64,000 bases of DNA from G963663315 sp965208975 (GTDB lineage Bacteria; Pseudomonadota; Gammaproteobacteria; Arenicellales; Poriferihabitantaceae). The notes beneath the pieces were generated by a model. It was given only the letters and a program-made list of their open reading frames with translations. It was not told where the DNA came from and searched no databases. The stretch's first letter is position 1, and each line of letters starts with the position of its first letter. The stretch spans positions 372,001 through 436,000 of the forward strand of contig CBDBQH010000001.1 in the NCBI GenBank assembly GCA_965208975.1, given 5' to 3'. The translations under genes and the position numbers were made by a program. Below are positions 49,301 through 55,366 of the stretch, in pieces.

Positions 49301-49719
49301 GCGATGAAGCCGGTCAGGAGGGGTAGCAGGAGCAGGATGGAGAGGAAGTGGCGGAAAGGATAGCGGCAGCGGATTCCTGCTCTGCGGGAATACCCCCCAT
49401 CACATCCGCTTTGCGGAGTGTGATTCCCCCTCAAGGGGGGAATGATATTGCCGGTGGAATCAGACGGACCAGGAGTGAGCGGGCGGGAACGGGGCCGCAA
49501 TACAGAAGCCATCATGCCCGAAGACCGGACCGGCCTGGCTGGCTGGCTGGCTGGCTGGCTGGCAATTATTGTAGCAGCATCTTTGAGGCCAGATGTCAAG
49601 GGGGAATGCGGGTTTTGTGCGTTATCCGGCATTAGTGCGGGCGGGCACGGAGACCCGCCCCCCCGATCAAGCCGGGGGCAGGCTCTACGAATCGAGGTGG
49701 CTTGAATGCTTTTGATCAT
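43354..49719 (-). CDS. Giant Calx-beta repeat autotransporter-like protein
   Basis: About 2121 residues from the ATG at 49719, which has AGGA seven bases before it. A hydrophobic signal (FLSILLLLPLLTGFIAEATAQ) lies near residues 115-135; many Calx-beta-like domains follow, then a Pro/Glu-rich linker (about 1410-1446) and a barrel of about 370 residues ending in Trp. The barrel is almost identical to that of the 156-4808 gene, while the passenger is longer and different. The first 95 or so residues are encoded by repeat sequence and a (CTGG)7 tract, so the real start may be a TTG at 49434 in R4, with a shorter product of about 2026 residues. A surface adhesin role is inferred. The frame remains open further upstream into the next gene, which I take as chance. 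Confidence 0.78.
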   Translation of the reverse strand: MIKSIQATSIRRACPRLDRGGGSPCPPALMPDNAQNPHSPLTSGLKDAATIIASQPASQPARPVRSSGMMASVLRPRSRPLTPGPSDSTGNIIPPLRGNHTPQSGCDGGYSRRAGIRCRYPFRHFLSILLLLPLLTGFIAEATAQTPTHTLSIASDGDITEGENASFTITASPAPTSDLALLAFFTDAAGNTLAPTAPQSLTIASGANSVTTTVSTVNDATQEIRGIIRATFSITTSPTDYTVSTGLADVTVHDNDTIISVALPSTEGVNRRDGALVLDEIVGTVDFNVTAGPLAAPQDLTVCLNVAESGGNRVIPADEGAKTVTISSGSTTTPHTVSWTDDTNADDRDSTITVTALSPSATCSQTGYQAHASNHRDQALVVDDEATVVTLARDGTGDVIEGAPIDFTVTLGRALFTGEVIEILLPISGMNVTPADWSLTTEPGTTNTGVTLTHTNTASPRVGFNGAGAQTAHLRLTPAIDNTAEGDETYTITVGADTTGTNVGGGSTPHSTPASRMFSVTVTDQTLPVISILHTNYNSNTDQNPPQTEGATGSFTLTATPRFNTAQTVNLTITDAPNADYVPSGNQGARTVQFSSSGAGAATQTYSFGIPTDNIDEPNGRVTATLVAGTGYTIDATESSHFFEALDNDATPVTLARSGGTSAIGENGGTATLTVTLGRRLRSTETVTAPLTVTGSGIVAGDYTLALATGSSLNSGVTLNTASPHSTATPAVVFNGHDTNTVQTATLTLTAVEDTTDEGASETLTVGFGSGNRAVMSNLDRTSGTGAGGTTPTGTVEVVITDNDTPVVVPVITIAPFPNTSVTEGAPASFRLTATPATTDVVAINLTIADAANADFVDSVFEGSQSININGSSAVYTLLTENGNSDTDEPSGPVTITIAADTANPAKYTVGSPSAASVTVNDNDATTVTLTTPDISATEDSSTATAQIRLNLGRALRAGESLAVPLQFSGGTVGTDFTLALTAATGVSLNATTGVVTFTGPTGSPLVATVTLTALSDDDADHDPITVSIPATSIGTAPILTATGLGVNTNTAPAATGSRTGAGVITVTDDDTRGLTLTSPAVTEGGSGTYTVVLDTKPSAAVTVTIASNNTDVTIDDTDSGTNGTQNTLTFTTSNWNQPQTVTIRAAEDNDTANNVVTLTHEVSGGGYGSTQDEDLEITITDNDTPGLSLSPTLTVNEGEDGNYTVALSTQPTGAVTVTVAVPANTDVTIDGPDAGATFSASEVLNFTTSNWNQTQTVTVRAGQDDDTANDTVTLTHTAAGGGYSVTDDVAVTITDDDEAGLTFSRTSLTVAEGASNTYTVVLNTRPAAAVTITIQGHANTDLTLNPTSLAFNPSGANLWSTAQTVTVTAAQDTDTANDAATLAHTAAGGDYGSITGNVAVTVTDDDTPTPVTPPLQPTPPPVAPQDPQEPAQPEQEPEPEPEPQPVIPILSIQAQPDSVTEGTTASFTVTADPAPVEPIAVSLTIAGQGDFTAPGATGTQTLTLRRATTSFMTATLNDFIDEADGSITLTLQPADGYSLSPNPSATVEIHDDDTAGIEWSTTGIRIDQIGETGQYTVQLTSQPTAPVTITPITQPDSGIVTPSPSSLTFTKDNWNTPQTFTLTAHQEGAVTLTHVITSQDPHYAAMQSRQAPLRVVVGEDLTTVAIPWQTRFARTQAGHVLDSISQRIQSTPTPGLSAQLAGYRMDTQTPQEIQSWTQPPNSIARPHSRALTLSELLSDSSMSWSATTDGSIASLWAQGAFSEFDGQSGETTLNGEVLTTLIGVDQTHTHGQRGLVLSYSQAEGQYQTKNHGEIESEQTLLTPWMSRQVNDRMTLWGALGYGTGDLTLIRSERQDLTTDTHTAFVALGSDAILREETHRTLSIVTDALWLRTRTEAVTDGLELNHATAHASRMRVGIKGSGRIPAIPGIPRFTAVQALKMNWESALRHDGGDAESGFGVEVGGGVQWTDSRRGLNLQINGRSLITHHDSDIKDRGLSLSMGFNPSPAEQGFTFTLKQDWGTVSSGRERLLSAESLQPAQSATGQRFKAQAGVGFTIGDGRYTVHPHLGVGLYAKERETTLGWRLQSTIGRSERTLGLKLTRHENDNQSEHRMKVEAGVRW
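49371..49442 (-). repeat. Intergenic palindromic repeat, copy R4
   Basis: Inverted relative to R3, overlapping the possible TTG start of the large Calx-beta gene in the same register as R2 in the smaller one. It is somewhat diverged (ACTCCGC for the usual AATCCGC arm), so its middle palindrome is broken. Confidence 0.8.
49535..49562. repeat. Tetranucleotide tract (CTGG)7
   Basis: Seven perfect CTGG units plus one further C. On the minus strand it reads as Gln-Pro-Ala-Ser repeats within the long frame of the Calx-beta gene, between the ATG at 49719 and the signal peptide. Change by one unit would shift the frame. Confidence 0.95.
49637..49660 (+). repeat. G/C hairpin repeat
   Basis: A copy of the GGGCGGG, 8-base loop, CCCGCCC unit, lying between R4 and R5. 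Confidence 0.8.
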
Positions 49720-49779
49720 GTTTTGTTCCTGCTGTTTCGTGACTCGTTGTTGCGTTCGTTGCTTCGTGTTGTTTCTGTT

Positions 49780-49854
49780 GGATTCCCGCTTTGCGGGAAT
49801 ACCCCCCACCAAATCCGCTACACGGATTTGACTCCCCCTCAAGGGGGGAGTGAT
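49780..49854 (-). repeat. Intergenic palindromic repeat, copy R5
   Basis: Same unit and orientation as R2, R4 and R6, with ATTCCCGC-TTT-GCGGGAAT intact. Its middle palindrome is AAATCCG-CTACA-CGGATTT, a changed but still self-complementary version. It lies 70 bases past the stop of the DmdA-like gene. Confidence 0.85.
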
Positions 49855-49924
49855 TGATTCTACCGTATCCGCTGTGCGGATTGTATAAGAATTTATGGCG
49901 CTTGTGTAGCGGTTTTTGGAAGCG

Positions 49925-51058
49925 TTATGGAGCGGGAAACGGCAATGACGTAATTCGACCGGAGCGGGAGGCCTGCCGCGGAATTTGCACCCGGACCGGG
50001 GTGTCCGGCATACAGTGGTCTTTATCAATCATCGCCAATGCCACATTGTTCTTGAAGCGCGGTGACCAGATTGCGGTGGTCACCGCGCCGACTGGTCGGG
50101 CGCCGGACAGGACCGGCCAGGGGGTCTGGCACGGCGGGCAGGGGTCGCCGCCAAATAATACTCCGCGAATGATCCGGAGCGCTCCGTCAGAGGCAATCTT
50201 GCGAAGCGCCTCCAGCCCGATAAAATCAATGGAGCCATCCAGTTGACAGAAACGGTCGAGGGCGCATTCCAGCGGGTTGTTTTCGCGGGTCATGTCGTTG
50301 CCGTAGGAAAGCAGTCCGCCTTCTACCCGTTCGATCAGGTTCGGGCTGCCCGCAGCGATATTCAGGTCACTGCCGGCCTTCCATAAGGCATCCCATAACT
50401 CCAGCCCCAATGCCGGTTTTGCGGGGTAAATTTCGAACCCGCCCTGTTTGCTGTAACCCGAGCGGGCGACGATATGCGGATGGTCGCGAAATTCGAGCTT
50501 TTCAAATCGGAAATAACGAATATCGCGCACTGCCCCGCCAAAAACACGGGCCATCAGTTCATCGGACTTCGGTCCTTGCACCGACAGGGGCCAGACATCC
50601 GGTTCATCAATCTCGACGTTCAGGCGCAGGCCAGTCGCCAGACCCTTTGCCCACAACAATATGTCGGAGTCAGAAATCGACAGCCAGAAATGATCTTCGG
50701 CCAGTTTCAGGATCACCGGGTCATTCAGCATGCCGCCCTGGCTGTCAACCATCGGCGCATACAGGCATTGCCGCGGCTGGGCCCGGCGCAGATCACGCGG
50801 CGTCATGAATTGCGTCAGCCAGGCGGCATCCGGGCCGCGCAGTTCAACCTGTCGCTGGCAACCCACATCCCAGAGTTGTACATGTTCTTTCAGGTGCCAG
50901 TAATCCTCGGTGACCGAGCGGCGAAAGCCTTTTGGCAGAATCGTGTGATTGACAACCGAGTAACCCGAGACGCCGAGCGATTCGACACGCGGTGTATACG
51001 GAGTCGCCCGTATCCGGCGCGATACCAGCAGTCTGGGTGCGCTTACTTCGACCACCAC
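49925..51058 (-). CDS. dmdA: DmdA-like dimethylsulfoniopropionate demethylase (GcvT fold)
   Basis: 377 residues from a GTG. Segments such as RRIRATPYTPRVESLGVSGY, EDYWHLKEHVQLWDV, RSGYSKQGGFE and PNLIERVEGGLLSYGND closely follow what I recall of SAR11 DmdA, and are unlike ordinary GcvT. DmdA moves a methyl group from DMSP to tetrahydrofolate, giving 3-methylmercaptopropionate. No dmdB, C or D genes for the next steps are here; the neighbours are an oxidase and a ThDP enzyme, so another methylated substrate is possible. It overlaps the preceding gene by 16 bases and is last in the operon. Confidence 0.75.
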   Translation of the reverse strand: MVVEVSAPRLLVSRRIRATPYTPRVESLGVSGYSVVNHTILPKGFRRSVTEDYWHLKEHVQLWDVGCQRQVELRGPDAAWLTQFMTPRDLRRAQPRQCLYAPMVDSQGGMLNDPVILKLAEDHFWLSISDSDILLWAKGLATGLRLNVEIDEPDVWPLSVQGPKSDELMARVFGGAVRDIRYFRFEKLEFRDHPHIVARSGYSKQGGFEIYPAKPALGLELWDALWKAGSDLNIAAGSPNLIERVEGGLLSYGNDMTRENNPLECALDRFCQLDGSIDFIGLEALRKIASDGALRIIRGVLFGGDPCPPCQTPWPVLSGARPVGAVTTAIWSPRFKNNVALAMIDKDHCMPDTPVRVQIPRQASRSGRITSLPFPAP

Positions 51059-51396
51059 ACCGAGTACGAATGAGGGGATAACAGGATCGGTATGTGGCAG
51101 CGCGTTGCCGGAGCGGGCATGACAAAGCGCACAACCACTGATTGGACGATTGACCAGTCATTCGTGTCCGGCATGAATCGGGAGAAATAATCGGCGCTGT
51201 GCAGGATGAGTTCGTAGTCACCGCTGGCGCCGCCGGAATCGAACGATTCACAAATTCGGCCTTCGACATCGGCGAAAACATCAAATACCAGTGTCTTACC
51301 GGCATCCCTGTCACAATGAAAAAGCCGGGCGCGAATTCCCGCCGCCGAACCGCCCGTGACCGAATCGAGAATGTGCGATGAAACTGTCGCCATCAC
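51043..51396 (-). CDS. Transthyretin-like protein (5-hydroxyisourate hydrolase-related)
   Basis: 117 residues, the length of 5-hydroxyisourate hydrolase. His8 (SSHILDSVTG), Arg47 (VEGRI) and His101 (RCHIPILLSPHSYS) match three of the catalytic residues of the family. The hallmark C-terminal Tyr-Arg-Gly-Ser is replaced: the protein ends VWWSK. So the fold is secure but urate-pathway activity is doubtful. No other urate gene is nearby. It overlaps the DmdA-like gene by 16 bases and follows the ThDP gene by 3 bases, which ties it to that pathway. Confidence 0.75.
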   Translation of the reverse strand: MMATVSSHILDSVTGGSAAGIRARLFHCDRDAGKTLVFDVFADVEGRICESFDSGGASGDYELILHSADYFSRFMPDTNDWSIVQSVVVRFVMPAPATRCHIPILLSPHSYSVWWSK

Positions 51397-51399
51397 GGG

Positions 51400-53100
51400 T
51401 TACTCAATGGAGGCCTTGTCACGTTTGCTGGTTGTTGCCAGAACAATCGGGCTGATATGTCCGACTGTCCTGACGTTGACACAGGCGGTTTTACCGCTGG
51501 CAATCGCCCGCTTGATCGCGGGTACGATCTGCTTGCGTTCATCCACCAGTTCACCATAACCGCCCAGACCCTCGAACATGGTATGGAAGGGGATGTCGCG
51601 AAAATCCGTGGCGAAATGTCGCTGATTGGCAAACAGGCGTTCCTGTTGTTGGGAAATACAATCCAGGCCGCCGTTGTTGTCAATGATTACCACAATCGGC
51701 AGGTTTTCCTGGAATGAGGCCTCGATACTGGAACCACCGGACAGGAAAGCGCCGTCTCCGCTGATGACGACTGCATGGCGTCGCGGATTGGCAAGTTTTG
51801 CGGCGATGGCGAACGGGATACCGACACCGAGCATGCTGAAGCTGCCGGGGTGCAGGATATTGCCGAGCTTCCGCCCTTTCCAGCCAGCGATGTTGACTGC
51901 GATTTCCGACCAGAAATGGGTGTTGCCACCATCGATCACCAGACAGTCTTGCTCCTCCATTGCGGTTTGCACGTCAAGAGCCAGCTGCAGCGGATGAATG
52001 CCGTCATCGTCCAGTTGTGGAAGTTCGGCTATCGTCTGTTCTACCCATTGCCCTCGTTTTTGCCGATTGATATTGAGCCAGTCCCGCCTGAAAGGCTCAA
52101 TCGTCTTCAGCGCTTCGAAGAATGCGGCGGGGTCACTCAGCAGCGTATAATCGGCGGCGCGGTTGAACTCGATCTCTTCGTGCGAGCCGTTGACGCAGAC
52201 CAGCTTTGCCGATGTGGGGAAAAGCGGTGGATTGCCGAAATTCATCTGGTTGTCAAGACGCGCTCCCACCAGGATGACGACATCCGCCTCGCGCAGGGCG
52301 AATGCGGACGGGGCGTACTGATGGATGTCGGCCAGCCCCATCCAGACATCGCATTCTCCGCCCAGAAGTTTTTGATGGTACGGCACATTGAAAACCGGAA
52401 TGCTGAGCCGGCGGGCCGTGTCTTCGAGTGGTGACTCGGCGCGGGACCACCATACCCCGTGGCCGCCGATGAGTATTGGTTTTCTGGCGTTGCGTATTAC
52501 CTCCAGGACTGCGGCCAAATCATCCGGGCATGGCCATGCGCGCGGCGGTTTTTTTGCCGCGCGATCAAACGGGCGTTCGTCACGCATCACGTTTTCCTGG
52601 TATGAACTGAACATGATGTCCACCGGCACACTCAAATGCACCGCTCCGGGATAGCCGCTGAGCGCAATTTTCCAGGCGCGATCGACAAATTCCGATATGC
52701 GTTCGCCAGCGGTGACCGAGGCGCTGTATTTGGTCAGCGGAGCCGCGATCGCGACATCATCAATTTCCTTGAAGCCACCGCTTCCCTGGCGCTTCAGGGT
52801 GCTTGAGCCGGTGATAAAAATGACCGGAGAACGTTCTCCCCAGGCTTCCATCATGGCCGGAACGGCGTTGGCAAAGCCTTCTGGCCCGACCAGGCAGACG
52901 GCCGGGTTGCGGGTGAGCCGGGTATGTCCGTCGGCCAGATGTCCGGCCACCTGCTCATGCGGCGCATTGATCACGGCAATGCCGCATTGCATGAATCCTT
53001 CGAGCGCAGGATTGCAAAACCCACCGCTCAGGGTGAAAACCCGGGTGACCCCTTTCTCCTGCAAGGCCCGCGCCAGTAGCGCTCCGCCGCGTATTTTCAT
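51400..53100 (-). CDS. ThDP-dependent enzyme, acetolactate synthase/benzoylformate decarboxylase superfamily
   Basis: 566 residues from the ATG at 53100 (GGAG six bases before). The three domains are an N-terminal PYR domain with the cofactor-activating Glu in NAPHEQVAGH, a central domain (ILIGGHGVWW), and a C-terminal PP domain with GDGAFLSGGS...NN. It should cleave or decarboxylate a 2-oxo acid. With the FMN oxidase 10 bases upstream, a route from a 2-hydroxy acid via a 2-oxo acid to an aldehyde, like mandelate to benzaldehyde, is an inference. The exact reaction cannot be read from sequence; lyase or synthase activity is also possible. Confidence 0.82.
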   Translation of the reverse strand: MKIRGGALLARALQEKGVTRVFTLSGGFCNPALEGFMQCGIAVINAPHEQVAGHLADGHTRLTRNPAVCLVGPEGFANAVPAMMEAWGERSPVIFITGSSTLKRQGSGGFKEIDDVAIAAPLTKYSASVTAGERISEFVDRAWKIALSGYPGAVHLSVPVDIMFSSYQENVMRDERPFDRAAKKPPRAWPCPDDLAAVLEVIRNARKPILIGGHGVWWSRAESPLEDTARRLSIPVFNVPYHQKLLGGECDVWMGLADIHQYAPSAFALREADVVILVGARLDNQMNFGNPPLFPTSAKLVCVNGSHEEIEFNRAADYTLLSDPAAFFEALKTIEPFRRDWLNINRQKRGQWVEQTIAELPQLDDDGIHPLQLALDVQTAMEEQDCLVIDGGNTHFWSEIAVNIAGWKGRKLGNILHPGSFSMLGVGIPFAIAAKLANPRRHAVVISGDGAFLSGGSSIEASFQENLPIVVIIDNNGGLDCISQQQERLFANQRHFATDFRDIPFHTMFEGLGGYGELVDERKQIVPAIKRAIASGKTACVNVRTVGHISPIVLATTSKRDKASIE

Positions 53101-53110
53101 GGGTTCTCCA

Positions 53111-54235
53111 TCAAACGGTATCCACCACCACGCTGCGGTCCACGTCATGGATATCCGGTCTGCCGATTTGCGCCAGTGTGGTATCGACCTGCCGCGTCAG
53201 TGTCTCAATGACATCACTCAAACCGCGTTCGCCACCGCCGCCGATGGCATACAGGAATGGTCGCCCCAGCATCACGAAATCAGCGCCAAGCGCGAGCGCC
53301 TTGACAATGGATTCTCCGCTGCGAACCCCGCTGTCGAACAGGATTGTGCAGTCATCGCCGACGGCGGCGCGGATTGTCGGCAGCGTATCAATCGCCGCCG
53401 GGGCGCCGTCGAGTTGGCGGCCACCATGGTTGGATACGTAAATCGCGTCCGCTCCGGCCTCGCGGATGAGTGTCGCATCGTCCGCTGAGAGCACGCCCTT
53501 GACTGCCAGATTGCCTTTCCAGCGCTCGCGCAGACGGTCGAGAAATTGCAGATCGACCTTGCCGCGACTCTCGTTGCGGACAAATTCCCCGCTGGTATGA
53601 CCCCCGGCGTTATTGGCGACTGTCGGCGCGCCTTTCAACAGTGTCGAAACAGACCAGCGGGGGTGGGTCGCAAAATCCAGAAACTGTTTGACCCCGATTT
53701 TCAACGGAGCCTGGAAGCCGTTGCGTTGTTCGCGTGGACGCGCCGCGACCATCGGCACATCGACGGTCAGAATGAGTGTATCGTAGCCGGCGTCGCCGGC
53801 GCGCCGAACCATATCAAAGGCGATTTCCTCCGACTGGCCTACGTACAGCTGAAACCAGGCGCATTCACCGGCGCGTTGGCGGGTGACTTCAATGTTGCTT
53901 GAGGCCATCGTCGACAGCCCCAACGGAATGTTATAGCGGCGCGCCGCCGCCGCCAGCATTTTATCGGCGCCGGGCCAGGCGAGATCACACATACCCATCG
54001 GGGCAATTCCGAACGGCCGGTCCCATTCATGGCCGAGGCATGTTTTTTTGATGTTGCGGTTTTCGACATTCAGTAATACCCGTGGCTGCAAGCGAATCCG
54101 TTCGAGCCGTTCGCGATTCAGGGCAGCCGCAATCTCATTCCCCGCCGCTCCGTCGATATAGTCGAATATGATCGCCGGCTGGCGCCGTTTCGCGGCCACG
54201 CGGGCCTCATCGAGAGTGAAGAATTTATCGGGCAT
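53111..54235 (-). CDS. FMN-dependent 2-hydroxy-acid oxidase/dehydrogenase
   Basis: 374 residues, typical of the lactate/glycolate/mandelate dehydrogenase family. YIDGAAGNE near the N-terminus, FQLYVG, LTVDVP...RERQNGF-like text, VKGVLSADDA, and the active-site SNHGGRQLDG with FDSGVRSGESIVKALALGA are present. It oxidises an (S)-2-hydroxy acid to a 2-oxo acid. First gene of the four-gene operon; the end of repeat R6, reading GGGGGG on this strand, sits at Shine-Dalgarno distance from its ATG. Confidence 0.9.
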   Translation of the reverse strand: MPDKFFTLDEARVAAKRRQPAIIFDYIDGAAGNEIAAALNRERLERIRLQPRVLLNVENRNIKKTCLGHEWDRPFGIAPMGMCDLAWPGADKMLAAAARRYNIPLGLSTMASSNIEVTRQRAGECAWFQLYVGQSEEIAFDMVRRAGDAGYDTLILTVDVPMVAARPREQRNGFQAPLKIGVKQFLDFATHPRWSVSTLLKGAPTVANNAGGHTSGEFVRNESRGKVDLQFLDRLRERWKGNLAVKGVLSADDATLIREAGADAIYVSNHGGRQLDGAPAAIDTLPTIRAAVGDDCTILFDSGVRSGESIVKALALGADFVMLGRPFLYAIGGGGERGLSDVIETLTRQVDTTLAQIGRPDIHDVDRSVVVDTV

Positions 54236-54238
54236 TTA

Positions 54239-54346
54239 ATACCCCCCACCACATCCGCTTTGCGGATTGTGACTCCCCCTCAAGGGGGGAGTGATGCTTC
54301 TACCCCATCCGCTTTGCGGGCGGGCACGGAGACCCGCCCCTACGAT
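54239..54346 (-). repeat. Palindromic repeat copy R6 and a G/C hairpin repeat
   Basis: R6 (54239-54293) has the same orientation as R5, starting 4 bases upstream of the FMN oxidase ATG. The hairpin repeat (GGGCGGG/CCCGCCC with CTACGA) follows at 54316-54346. Short partial copies of the CATCCGC-type arm fill most of the rest, up to the next gene at 54388. Confidence 0.82.
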
Positions 54347-54387
54347 GAGAGTGATGTCTCTACCCCATCCGGTTTGCGGGTTGAAGG

Positions 54388-55323
54388 TCATTTCCTGTAT
54401 GTGGGCAAAAATTGTTTTGTATTTTCCCGATAGTTCGCGCATTTTCGCAGATAGCGGGCGGCGCTGACCGGCATGGGCACACGAACATTGGATATCCAGG
54501 TGATCAGTTCCTTGCCGTTGTGGAGCAGCCTTGTGCCATGTTTGATATGACGCTCCAGTCTGGAGGACGCCGTTGCCGGGATGTCTGCCCGGAAGTTCAG
54601 TATCTTTTCTCCGTCCGCGACAAACTCCGGCCAGATGGTCAGATAATCGGGGTCGCTACGCAGTATTTCGCTTTCATTCTTGGCGATCAGGATGAAATCA
54701 TCGACCAGTTCCCCGGCGCCTGTAAACCATTCCAGACAACAGATTGAGCGTTGTATTTCCATCCCGATCTGGTCAATATCCCGCATCGCCTGTGCAATTT
54801 TTCTATAGCGGCTACGATAATAATCGGCAATCGACATGGTAAATACCTTGACCGGCTCTCCCCAGAGTTCATCGACTCCTTCCTCTCCACTGTGATGTTT
54901 GACATTGCCGCTTAAGGACAGCGCTTCGGATAAACAACTGGAGCACTGGCGCATCAGATCATCATGCGGGGTGATATGAATGCCGCGTTGTTCCAGGTCC
55001 ACAATCGTGGTGAATATGTCGGTTGCCCGATTGAACAGGGCTCCGGCCAGCATGGCGGCGTTGACCCGCTTGCGCTGCTCATCGGTTTGCCGTTGCCAGG
55101 CCAGCCTGACTTCATCGAGTTTGTCGCCGGGGGTGTTGATGCCGGGTTCGGTATGGTGGAAGGTTCTGCGGGTCAGGGCATCCAGCAGTTTCTTCTTTTC
55201 GGAGAGTGATTCCTCGGGGGGTTCGTAGTAACGAATCCAGTAACCATCGAAATAGATATGAGCGATATTGTCGATCTGGCGGATTTGACCATTTTCGCCA
55301 TCGCCCGTTTTGCTCGTGGCCAT
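54388..55323 (-). CDS. Protein of unknown function
   Basis: 311 residues; I do not recognise it. It is mostly charged and helical, without a signal peptide or membrane segment. It has a CSSC pair near residue 122, a Cys-Cys near 197 and an amphipathic middle region (IADYYRSRYRKIAQAMRDIDQIGMEIQ). It lies between repeat R6 and the aminotransferase gene, 43 bases from the latter. Codon use looks like that of its neighbours, and the frame is intact, so it is likely real. Confidence 0.65.
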   Translation of the reverse strand: MATSKTGDGENGQIRQIDNIAHIYFDGYWIRYYEPPEESLSEKKKLLDALTRRTFHHTEPGINTPGDKLDEVRLAWQRQTDEQRKRVNAAMLAGALFNRATDIFTTIVDLEQRGIHITPHDDLMRQCSSCLSEALSLSGNVKHHSGEEGVDELWGEPVKVFTMSIADYYRSRYRKIAQAMRDIDQIGMEIQRSICCLEWFTGAGELVDDFILIAKNESEILRSDPDYLTIWPEFVADGEKILNFRADIPATASSRLERHIKHGTRLLHNGKELITWISNVRVPMPVSAARYLRKCANYRENTKQFLPTYRK

Positions 55324-55366
55324 CTGAAATTGCCCGCTATGTATGCGAGGGGGGACGAATCAAGAG

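Noticed and set aside
49720..50028. Extending the large autotransporter to its longest frame start at 50028
   Set aside because: This would run through the end of the DmdA-like gene and repeat R5. A better start with a Shine-Dalgarno sequence exists at 49719.
49925..51058. Ordinary glycine-cleavage T protein (gcvT)
   Set aside because: No gcvH or gcvP is near, and the segments around the folate site read like DmdA.
51400..53100. Sulfoacetaldehyde acetyltransferase, with the nearby aminotransferase as taurine:pyruvate aminotransferase
   Set aside because: Tempting because sat is also near, but I could not see Xsc-specific motifs, and the aminotransferase reads as the SpuC-like group. No phosphotransacetylase or taurine transporter is here.
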